From Okapia johnstoni (lineage: Eukaryota; Chordata; Mammalia; Artiodactyla; Giraffidae), in assembly GCA_024291935.2 (NCBI GenBank), contig CM044308.1, forward strand, positions 123,964,501 through 124,028,500: a stretch of 64,000 bases of DNA, in the 5' to 3' direction. How positions within the stretch are numbered: position 1 is the stretch's first letter; every line of letters begins with the position of its first letter. The notes under the pieces were generated by a model. That model did not search any database and was not told where the DNA came from. It worked only from the letters and a program-made list of their open reading frames with translations. The position numbers were made by a program, and so were the translations under genes. Below are positions 35,463 to 48,100 of the stretch, in pieces.

Positions 35463-38400
35463 TTAACTATAAACCATAGCAGTAAAAGCTTTCCGAACGT
35501 TGGCAAGGAAAGCCGAAAAATTGTTGGTCTGCCTTACATTTTCTTGAAATTCTGCGAGGCACTCAAGATGAGGAGCACTATCTGACACTAGGAGGAAAAA
35601 AATAGAAGACAATATTTTTAGAAGAGAAGTATTTCTAACTTAGATGCTCTCATATGATGCAAGTCATTTCAATTCCATTTTCCTGAAATGCTTTCAGCAT
35701 AGAATGACACACAAACTTGATTTTTATATCCTAACTATCTTTTGGACCTTTCCTTTGTTTAATCTCTAAATATTCAAATATTAAATACTACAATCTTGTT
35801 TTAAACAGATGGTAATCAAGGATTGAAGAGCTTAGAGATACAGAACAGAAGGCCATTTCCTATCATCTTTCCCGTACATTTTAACTATTTAAACTATTTT
35901 AACAGTATTTTTTTTTAACTGTTGTCAGTTTTCTGTGCAAACTTTGGCCTCAAATCTAATTTCTGACCACTCGATCACAAAAAGAACAACTTTCAACGCC
36001 AACCCTTAATAACTGACAACTATGGAAAGAAATATCTGTTGTTTTACAACTGAAATGAGGATCATTAGAAAATGTAGCTGCTGTTCCCAAAGTTGTATTT
36101 ACATGGCCAAATGGGACTCAAAGTCACAAATAACAATATGGCCCTCATATGCAGGTGCACCAGCTGGTACATACTAGGAGCAAGTCTCCTGTGAAGGTGG
36201 TCGAAGGAAAGGAATGATCCAACTTTCTCTACCATCAGTCTTGTCCTTTGTCCAAGGAGAAGAAATTGAAGCCTGTCAGATTTCTAGTTCTTTGGCCGAG
36301 ACTGCTTGCGAAACAAGGCCCATGACCAAAGCAGAGAAAGAATAGCAAAGAGCACTTGGTTCCAAATTTATACTGTAGACTCTATTTTAATACATTATCA
36401 AATACTATCACACTATATAACAAGAGAGGCTATCCAATTTAGAGAAAACTGAGAAGCTAGGTAGGAGGTTTGGGGACTTGCTTTTTAAAAGTTAGCAGCC
36501 ATCAGATTAGAAGATATTTACCTAAAGAGAAAAAAAAAACCCCAAACATTTGTACTTGAACTACATTCCTAAAATATAAATTCGAGTAACTAAGTCACAT
36601 CGGAGCCAACTCAGCCGTTTTCCTGAGCGTCTATCTGCTATTACTACAAATGCTTTTAGGACACAGGTATAAAGAGCTAAGAACCATTTTTCTGAATATC
36701 AGTAAGTTAAGGATTACTTTAGAATCCTTAACATTAGAATAATAAAAAGAGACAAATAAATTTCCATTCTTTTTGTTCACACTATTGCTGAACATGTAAC
36801 TTCCCACACATTAAAGACCTTTCTGGCCCACTGCAGAATCAGTGATGAAGCAAAATTATCAACATTTGGGATTTGCAGGATTGGATAATATTTTAAACTT
36901 TATTTTTTGGAAATTGTCACATTCAAATTGAAAATCATCTACTTAGATCACACACAATATTCACATTTAGGCAGTCATATCCTTTATAGCTTTAGCTTTA
37001 AGTTCTCTAAGAGGATAATTCATATTTGCATATGAAATGCAGTGATCATTGGTCTTTAAAGTCTTTCAGCCATTGTGGCACGGTGCCATCTGGAAGAGAA
37101 GTTACTTATTAAGGTTCCTGGATACTATCTATAAATCAAAACTATAGTCATTGCCTTTAGAAGACAATATCACAAGAAGCAAGACTGGAAAAGAAAGCAA
37201 CAGCTTGTGGGAATATTACTTGCCTTCACGTTACTTTATGTTCTAAGTCAAATAACATTTTAGGGTGCCAATCTTAAGTACCAGTTAAGAGATAGGAGTA
37301 CATACCTTCATAGTCCCTTGCTTCATTTAGGCAGAGGGAAAACATAAATGGGCGATCAGGATGCTTAGGGTCAATATCAGTGAATATAAACTGCAATTTA
37401 TCACCTGAAAAAAGGGATTAAATTATTTAGTATGAGAATTATTTTATTGTGTCAAAGCTCTCAACTGAGATGAGCTTTCTTCCTTCCATTTCTGATTAAT
37501 ATCTACACTGCTATAAAACAGTATTTCCTGATTTTGAGGACTGTGAGAAACTTCTACTTTAAATCTAAAAATAATTTTAAAGCTTTAAAAGTGGTTTTGA
37601 GACAAAACTAAAAAAAACACAAAAAAGCACCTCAGGATAACAGTGAAGATAAACTTAAAGACCAATGGATCAAAAGTTCAGAGCTGCGCTTGCTTCGGTA
37701 GCACATACACTAAAATTGGAATGATACAGAGAAGATTAGCATCACTCCATGAAAGGATAACACGCAAATTTATGAAGCGTTCCATATTTTTAGAAACCAA
37801 CACAATATTGTAAAGCAGTGGTCCCCCAATTAAAACTAAGTAAACTAAATAAAATTTTTAAAAAAGCTCAGAGCTGGTCTTTATGTTCTCCTCTAATATT
37901 TTGTATTAAAAACTCATTCTGACAGATAGGAAAAACACCAAAACTAAGGCAAACAGATTTATTTATTTATTTATTTATTTATTATTATCTATTATTTATT
38001 TATTTATTTATTTACGGGTCCAATTTCAGAAAGAAGTATAATTAGTAAATAAATGGGGGAAATGGTCACATTTTCATTAATAATCAAAGAAATGTATTTT
38101 TAAAAAGCTTCCATTATCTCATCAACTGCCAGATAACAAAATAAACCAAAAAACTTTAAAAAGAAACTACAATTCTGGCACAAATAACAATGAAATGGCT
38201 ACTCTTTACATTATACACAGATTACATAAAAGTGTTGACCTAGCAGGCCTGAGACTTCTATCCCCAGAAAAGGTCTGCTTGCAAGACTGGTCCTTGTCTG
38301 GTGTATCAGAGATCCCCAAGACCACCACAGGTTTGAAAATTCACTAGGAGGATTCCTGGGGCTCACCACTGGTTGTACTCAGTGCTATGATTACAGTGAA

Positions 38401-39084
38401 AGGATACAGCTCAGCAAGGTAAATAATTCCTGGGGTGAAGTCCAAGGAAAACCAGGCCAAGCTTCCCGAGTCTCTAAAGAGGTTCCCTGGTAGACAACAC
38501 TCCACGTGTACTGTCACAATTCAACGCTGAAGGGATTATCACATCCCTTCCACTGGCTTAAGGCTCTTGAAAACTTGTTTCCTCTAGATTTTGCCCCACG
38601 TGACTTTTTTCTTTGGGCTGATTTTTTTTTGTATCCTTTCACTGCCATAAATCTGAGCCACCCTGAGTCCTGTAAATCTTTCTAGTGAATCACCAAAACT
38701 GAATGTAATCTTGGGGACTCCCAACACCATAAATATTTCTATTGACACATAGATATGTAATGGCGACAGAAATATTCCTATGCTTTAACTCGGTAATTCA
38801 TCTCTGGAGAAGTCTATGTTATGTCCATTATAGTATTTCTAAAACTGGAAAATGTAAAATCCAAGTGTTAAACTCAGAATAATATACAAGTTAAACAATA
38901 GATAAAAGATTGAATAAATTAAGCTACACTTATGGAATGATTTCACTTTCACTTTTCCCTTTCATGCACTGGAGAAGGAAAATGGCAACCCACTCCAGTA
39001 TTCTTGCCTGGAGAATCCTAGGGACGGCAGAGCCTGGTGGGCTGCTGTCTATGGGGTTGCACAGAGTCGGACACGACTGAAGCT

Positions 39085-39149
<65 letters not shown>

Positions 39150-42100
39150 TGGAACGAATTATTATACCACTATGTTAAAATTACCATTATGAAGGCTATA
39201 GCAATTAGAGAAATACTAATCATACAATACTAGTAAGAACAAGAAACAAAAAATCTTTTTGCATGCTGGCAACCATGCCTAAAATACATTTACTAAAATA
39301 CTGGATGATAAATAACCAAGGCATAAGTAATTACATTAGGGTGATAAAAGTTTTGTAATTTTTTCCTACTGTTTAAAAAGTTAACAATGTGGTCATTATC
39401 TTAGCTGAAAATATTTTTAAAGATTCTTTTCTACTTAAGACAGACTTTTCAAATATCCTATGTTTTACTTGCATTAATATACTAACCATAAATTTTTCGA
39501 ATTTCTAGTCCAAGTCGATCTTTATACAAGTCTGCAGATTTCTGTAGCCTTTTCAACCTCTCTTCATTAGCTTTGTTAGCAGTGGAAATAGCTATTATTA
39601 AAAACACAGACAATGAGTATAGAATATTTTAAATAACATTCAGTTAATATTCTTTTAACTAATTTTAAAAAACTTAAAAACAACCATAAAAATGATGCCA
39701 GGCAAATAGATCAGCTTACATGTACATTTACTACACTTTCTATCTCCACCAATTAGCAAAAGGGGCTTCTGTTCATTCAAGCTGGAAGGAAAAACTGCAT
39801 GAAAAAATACATACCAGTATTAAGAGGAATAAGTTTTGTTCTATTTTATTATAAAGCAGCATGAAGAGGCCAAGGACTTGCAAGGATAGCAGAGAAACAG
39901 AAAGACTTCTTGTACACTATTTTGCTTTTTTTAGTTAGCCAAAAATGTATCAGTTGCTTCACTGGAAAAATATTCTATTATTTTAAATAGGAAGTCAGCC
40001 TTATTTCATGCTAGTTTAGAACTTTTTTCCAAAAGTTAATGCAATATTCCCTAAGTAATACTTAAGAGTTGAAAAAAATAATGTCGATTCGTACACAAAC
40101 TCTAGAAGAAAAAGCATTCACAAGACAAATTTTGCTATTTTCAAGAGATTTTAGAATTGATTATTTCATTTATGGGCAAACAAGGCTTCTATCTAAAAGA
40201 AGCACCTTTTAAAAAAAAAAAATATAAAAGTCTTAGACAAAGAGGCTTTACAGAATGAAGAACACACTTAATAGTTCCTGGCAGAGGATGCGTGATCAAT
40301 GAATCTGTTGCATAAATTACACGATGGTTTCTCCCAAGCAAATCGTATTTAGTGAAACTGTCTCCTACTCTGCTTAATTAAACTCCCATATCAATTTCAT
40401 TATTCTCTGGTTCTATTAGAAAACAAAAGGATCACTCTTCACTAATGCATATGTATGGAATCTGGAAAGATGGTACTGATGAAATTATTTGCAGGGCAGG
40501 AATGGAGACACAGACATAGAGAACAGATTTATGGACATGAGGGGGGTTAGAGGGACAGGGTGGGATATATGGAGAGAGTAACATGGAAACATATTACCAT
40601 ATGTAAAACAGACAGCCAATAGGAATTGCTGTATGACTCGAACTCAAACTGGGGCTCTGTAACAACCTAGAGGGGTGGAAGAGGGGGAGGTGGGAGAGAG
40701 GTTCAAGAGGGAGGGACGCTGGTATACCTATGGCTGATTCATGCTGATGTTTGGCAGAAACCAACACAATACTGTAAAGCAATTATCCTTTAATTAAAAC
40801 TAAATTTTTAAAAAGACAGAAAAAAAAAAAAAAGGCTCTTTAAGCAAAGAAGAAAAATAAAACCCACTTAGCAAACTTCACAGACATCTTGCAGAGAGAG
40901 GTGGGGGACTGGCTATGGCCTTAAAGTATGTTAGCCACTTCTGGCAATCAACTGGGGAGAAGGCAAAAATGTACATAATTGTGAGCCATCACTACTTTGA
41001 AATTTAGATTGTTTTAAATACCTGTACAACTGGAAACTTACTTTCCTTCTTCCTAGCATATTCTTCCTTAAGATCCTGGATATTTGCAGTCAGTGCCTCC
41101 ACTTCCTGTTTTTTGTCTTTTACTTCAGCAATCAACTTTAATAAATTCTCTTTTTTCTCTTGAATGAGCTTATTCTGTCTGCAGATTTCTGAAAGAAGCA
41201 CAAAGTATTAGCTAGAATCTATATGCTTTGCTCATCAACATGTATTTATGCTGCTGCTGCTAAGTCGCTTCAGTCGTGTCCAACTCTGTGCGACCCCATA
41301 GACGGCAGCCCACCAGGCTCCTCCGTCCCTGGGATTCTCCAGGCAAGAATATTGAAGTGGGTTACCATTTCCTTCTCCAATGCACGAAAGTGAAAAGTGA
41401 AAGTGAAGTTGCTCAGTTGTGTCCGACTCTTCGCGACTCCATGGACTGCAGCCTACCAGGCTCCTCCGTCCATGGGATTTTCCAGGCAAGAGTACTGGAG
41501 TGGGGTGCCATTGCCTTCTCTGACATGTATTTATAAAAGGAGCAAAATATTGACTTTCACAAAATTAATGTTTTAATTGATAAGCATTTCCTGACGATTA
41601 AAAAACCGTAAAAGAACAAGAATCCTTATCCTGTCCTATTTGTCTTTGAAAACAAAAATGAAGAGACCAAAAATGCTTTTTTAATTGAGAATGCTAAATT
41701 AAACCAAGAAATACAAAATCAGAAGATCATGACCTTCGCAGCTCTCCCCTTCAAATAAGTACATAAAGAAAACACCACCAAAGATGAACAAACTCTAAGG
41801 ATGGCTTTCCAGATGCTTTGAAGAAATACCTAATTTTAATGCTAGATATCTGGTATATCCTGAAATATACCAAAATGATAGAAGGAAGAGAGGAAGAGAG
41901 GAAGGTAAGGAGGCAGTGAAGAAGGAAGAATACACAGAAGAACTATATTAAAAAGATCTTCATGACCCAGATAACCACGATGGTGTGATCACTCACCTAG
42001 AGCCAGACATCCTGGAATGCGAAGTCATGTGGGCCTTAGGAAACATAACTATGAACAAAGCTAGTGGAGGCGATGGAATTCCAGTTGAACTGTTTCAAAT

Positions 42101-45100
42101 CCTAAAAGATGATGCTGTTAAAACACTGCACTCAATATGCCAGCAAATTTGGAAACCTCAGCAGTGGCCACAGGACTAGAAAAGGTCTGTTTTCATTCCA
42201 GTACCAAAGAAAGGCAATGCCAAAGAATGCTCAAACTACCACATAATTGCACTCATCTCACATGCTAGCAAAGTAATGCTCAAAATTCTCCAAGCCAGGC
42301 TTCAACAGTACATGAACCGTGAACTTCCAGATGGTCAAGCTGGATGTAGAAAAGGCAGAGAAACCAGAGATCAAATCACCAACATCCATTGGATCATAGA
42401 AAAAGCAAGAGAATTCCAGAAAAACATCTACTTCTGCTTTATTGACTATGCCAAAGTCTTTGACAGTATGGATCACAACAAACTGTGGAAAATTCTTAGA
42501 GATCGGAATACCGGACCACCTGACCTGCCTCCTGAGAAACCTGTATGCAGGTCAAGAAGCAACAGTTAGAATTGGACATGGAACAACAGACTGGTTCCAA
42601 ATCGGGATGTGAGAGTTGGACTATAAAAAAAGCTGAGTGCCAAAGCATTGATGCTTTTGAACTGTGGTGTTGGAAAAGACTCTTGAGAGTCCCTTGGACT
42701 GCAAGGAGATGAAACCAGTCAATCCTAAAGGAAATCAGTTCTGAATATTCATTGGAGGGACTGATGCTCAAGCTGACACTTCAATACTTTGGTCACCTGA
42801 TGTGAAGAACTAACTCATTGGAAAAGACCCTGATGCTGGGAAAGATTGAAGGCAGGAGGAGAAAGGAACGACAGAGGATGAGATGGTTGGATGGCATCAC
42901 CGACTCGATGGACATGAGTTTGAGTAGGATCCGGGAGTTGGTGATGGACAGGGAAGCCTGGCGTGCTGCAATCCATGGGGTCACAAAGAGTTGGACAAGA
43001 CTGAGCAGCTGAACTGAACTGACTGAACCGAAGAAGGAAGGGGGAAATCACATTTACAAATAGGACATTCAGGAATAATCTACATCAAGATATATGCAGG
43101 CTTTGTAAGGAAAAAAAATGCAAAACTTGTCTCAGGCATACATTTGACCCAGTTATATGGAGAGACATTTTAAGCTTCTAAATATTACAAAGATGTAAAT
43201 ATTTCCCAAACCCATTTCTGTATTTAATAAAGCCCCAGTGGAATTTGGAGGGAAGATTCAACAAACGTAATTACACAGGTGAGAACAGCTAGGAAATATG
43301 GTAAGAAAAATAATAAGAAAAGGGACTTGCCCTATCAGATTTAACAACTGTGACTGTGACAGTATTAACACAATAGTGTAGTAGTTGACTACAACTCAGT
43401 TACACAAACAAAAGTTTGCAAACAAATATGGGTATATTTAGGAAATTAATATGATAAATATCATAAATCAAGAGGTAGATTGTTCCCCAAACAGTGCTGA
43501 AATCCAAAATAAAATCCACATTTATTAAATATTTAAATGTAAAATGAAACTTTATGAAACCTAAAAGGCAGTATCTGTGAATATAAAATTAACTATACGG
43601 GGAAAGATCTTTTTACTTGAAGGCAAAAGGAAATTGAAGAGAAAGGCAGGCAAGCAGACAAACTTATATTTGAATCAAATAAGCATAAAAACTCTACTAT
43701 AAGCTAGATACTTGCTCTTATATTTATATAAATTTACTGACTTTTCACAATAATACAATTATGATGGACGTCTTACTCTTTTTTAAAAGAAAAACTAATA
43801 TATATAAAACAGATAATCAACAAGGACCTACTGTATAGCTCAGCGAACTCTACTCAATATTTTGTAATAACCTGTAAGGGAAAAAAATCTGAAAAAGAAT
43901 AAATATGTATATGTAACTGAATCATTTTGCTGTATACCTGAAACTAACACCCTGTAAACTAACCATAACTTCAGTTAAAACAAAGAAGAAGAAAAAGAAG
44001 TCTCAGCAGTTCAATAACTTGCTCACAGCTTCACCTGCTAGAATGCAATCAACAGTAAGACCTGGATTCAAACTTAGGTCTTAACTTCAAAGGTCATGCT
44101 TTTAACCATTAAACTATCCTCTCCCAACAAAGGTTACTATTCTTAACGTAAAGAATAGTAAATTCTTTACTATATATTTACACAAATATAAATTCGAAAT
44201 TGAAAAGGACACAGGAATGAACTGAGGAAACACAAAATGAAGATGGTTAACAACTACAAAAGATAATTTAAACTCAGTAATCACAGAAATGCAAATAAAG
44301 CAGTAACACACCAATTACACACTTTTCTGTATTTTCTAAGACTTTGTGGACATAATCAGATTATATGACATAATTTAAAAATAAACATCTTATCAGAATT
44401 ACCAGAAAGAAAAATGCTACTTTCTCTTCAAGAAAATTAGAGGTACCAAGGGAACATTTCATGCAAAGATGGGCTCAATAAAGGACAGAAATGGCATGGA
44501 CCTAACAGAAGGAGAAGATATTAAGAAGAGATGGCAAGAATACACAGAAGAACAGTACAAAAAAGATCTTCACGACCCAGATAATCACGATGGTGTGATT
44601 ACTCACCTAGAGCCACACATCCTGGAATGTGAAGTCAAGTGGGCCTTAGAAAGCATCACTACAAACAAAGCTAGTGGAGGTGATGGAATTCCAGTTGAGC
44701 TATTTCAAATCCTGAAAGATGATGCTGTGAAAGTGCTGCACTCAATATGCCAGCAAATTTGGAAAACTCAGCAGTGGCCACAGGACTGGAAAAGGTCAGT
44801 TTTCATTCCAATCCCAAAGAAAGGCAATGCCAAAGAATGCTCAAACTACTGCACACTTGTACTCATCTCACACGCTAGTAAAGTAATGTTCAAAATTCTC
44901 CAAGCCAGGCTTCAGCAATACGTGAACCGTGAACTTCCAGATGTTCAAGCTGGTTTTAGAAAAGGCAGAGGAACCAGAGATCAAATTGCCAACATCTGCT
45001 GGATCATCGAAAAAGCAAGAGAGTTCCAGAAAAACATCTATTTCTGCTTTATTGACTATGCCAAAGCCTTTGACTGTGTGGATCACAATAAACTGTGGAA

Positions 45101-48100
45101 AATTCTAAAAGAGATGGGAATACCAGACCATCTGACCTGTCTCTTGAGAAACCTGTATGCAGGTCAGGAAGCAACAGTTAGAACTGGACATGGAACAACA
45201 GACTGGTTCCAAATAGGAAAAGGAGTACGTCAAGGCTGTATATTGTCACCATGCTTATCTAACTTATGTACAGAGTACATCATGAGAAACGCTGGGCTGG
45301 AAGAAACACAAGCTGGAATCAAGATTTCCGGGAGAAATATCAATAACCTCAGATATGCAGATGACACCACCCTTATGGCAGAAAGTGAAGAAGAACTAAA
45401 GAGCCTCTTGATGAAAGTGAAAGAGGAGAGTGAAAAAGTTGGCTTAAAGCTCAACATTCAGAAAACTAAGATCATGGCATCTGGTCCCATCACTTCATGG
45501 GAAATAGATGGGGAAACAGTGGAAACAGTGTCAGACTTTATTTTGGGGGGCTCCAAAATCACTGCTGATGGTGATTGCAGCCATGAAATTAAAAGACGCT
45601 TACTCCTTGGAAGGAAGGTTATGACCAACCTAGATAGCATATTTAAAAGCAGAGACATTATTTTGCCAACAAAGGTCCATCTAGTCAAGGCTATGGTTTT
45701 TCCAGTGGTCATGTATGGATGTGAGAGTTGGACAGTGAAGAAAGGTGAGCACCAAAGAATTGATGCTTTTGAACTGTGGTGTTGGAGAAGACTCTTGAGA
45801 GTCCCTTGGACTGCAAGGAGATCCAACCAGTCCATCCTAAAGGAGATCAGTCCTGGGTGTTCATTGGAAGGACTGATGTTGAAGCTGAAACTCCAATACT
45901 TTGGCCACCTGATGCAAAGAGTTGACTCACTGGAAAAGACCCTGATGCTGGGAAGGATTGGGGGGCAGGAGCAGAAGGGGATGACAGAGGATGAGATGGC
46001 TGGATGGCATCACTGACTCGATGGACATGAGTTTGGGTAAACTCCGGGAGTTGGTGATGGACAGGGAGACCTGGCGTGCTGCGGTCCATGGGGTCGCGCA
46101 ACGAGTCGGGCACGACTGAGCGACTGAACTGAACTGAAGTAGAATTTTACTGCAAAAGATATGCAGATTTAAAAGCTAAAAGTTCTCAGTTCCCATCTGG
46201 CTTCTCAGTTGTTACCCAAGGACCTTGATCCAATCATAACTGTGGGTCCTCTTTTCCTCAGTTGTAAAACAAGTATTTTGGCCACCTGATGCAAAGCGCC
46301 AACTCATTAGAAAAGACCCTGATGTTGGGAAAGATTGAAGGCAGGAGGAGAAGAGGATGACAGAGGATGAGATGGTTGGATGGCATCACCGACTCAATGG
46401 ACATGAGTTTGAGGAAGCTCCGGAAGATGGGGAAGGACAGGGAAACCTGGCATACTGCATTTCATGGGGTTGCACAGTCAGACACGACTGAGTGACTGAA
46501 CAACAAAAAACAAGTATAATAACGGCTGTCCCATTTATTTACCCCACAGGATTAGGGTATCTAATGATGGTGTGAAAAAATTTAAGCTAGTAAATGGTAT
46601 ATAAATACCATGTATAGGAATGTTTTTATTCTAACATTTGAAGGATTGTATGATTTTCCTTACTGTGCTGGTTACAAAGGGAATGAGAAGCAGTAAAAGG
46701 CCATGGACACTTCTGGGCAGCTAAGAAAGTGGACATGGGTAGAAGTCTCCTATAACAGCCTCCCAGCAGTTCCAAAATCACATGCCTTCAGGGGCCAGAT
46801 TATAAGTAAGTGGTCAAGGCAAAGCAAAACAGAAGAAACAATTAGGGGCTGTAGCACATTAAGTACATGTGTCCCATGTAAAGACACTCTGATTTTACAG
46901 TGTTCAAAACATGGTTTGGCAAAATTGAGTATCTCCAGTGGATTTTGGCCTGTGGCTACAAGCCTGTGGTCTGTGTGTGAGAATTCAGTAAAAGCTGCTA
47001 ATCCACTCTGGACAATCTGCAGAGTGGTAGAAAAGAAAGGCAGGAACAATAAAAATACAGAGAGAAAAACTGTCAGATTTTAAACCTACACCGAAAGAGC
47101 TGAGAGAACTCCAGTTTTTCAAAGTTGTGAAACTCATTTTTTAAAAATATGGGCATTTATACATCAGTGTGATGAACATGTTATGTACTGATATTGTATT
47201 CTAGTCTGTGAAACTCAATTTTTAAAAATACGGGCATTTATACATCAGTGAAGATGAATCTCACGAGCAAATGCAAAGTGAAAAAGGCACAGAATACATA
47301 TTAATACAAAATGCTGCCATATATATAACATTCAAAACCTCAATACTAAAGTAAAATATTGAAAGATTAGTTCTAGAAGGTGAGAGAAGAGGAAGGTATT
47401 ACATAGGATGTTCTATTTATTAAGCCGAATTGTGTGCATATGTGCTCAGTCCAACTCTTTGTGACCCCATGGACTGTAGCCTGCCAGGCTCCTCTGGAAT
47501 TTTCCAGGCAAGAATACTGGAGTGGGTTGCCATTTCCTCCTCCAGGGGATCTTCCCAACCCAGGGATTGAACCCACTTCTCTTGCTACTCCTGCACTGGC
47601 AGGCAAATTCTTTACCAGTAAGCTCCGAGGGAAGCTGTATATACATATATACATATATGTATATGTTGGACCATAACGTAAGTTGAACCATAAAGAAAGC
47701 TGAGTACCAAAGAATTGATGCTTTTGAACTGTGGTGTTGGAGAAGACTCAAGAGTCCCTTGGACTGCAAGGAGATCCAACCAGTCCATCCTAAAGGAAAT
47801 CAGTCCTGAATATTCATTGGAAGGACTGATGCTCAAGCTGAAGCTCCAATACCCTGGCCACCTGATGCAAAGAACTGATTCACTGGAAAAGACCCTGATG
47901 CTGGGAAATACTGAAGGTAGGAGGAGAAGGGGATGACAGAGGATGAGATGGTTGGATGGCATCACCGACTCGATGGACATGAGTTTGAGCAAGCTCCGGG
48001 AATTGGTGATGGACAGGGAGGCCTGGAGTGCTGCAGTCCATGGGGTAGCAAAGAGTCAGACACGACTGAGCGATTGAACTGAACTGATATACATAAACAC

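Noticed and set aside
37686..37791. Functional U6 snRNA gene
   Set aside because: The central region is mutated, no PSE/TATA promoter is visible, and it is fused to L1 sequence within a target-site duplication.
39085..39147. Repeat arrays as possible CRISPR
   Set aside because: Short-unit microsatellites without spacers in a vertebrate genome.
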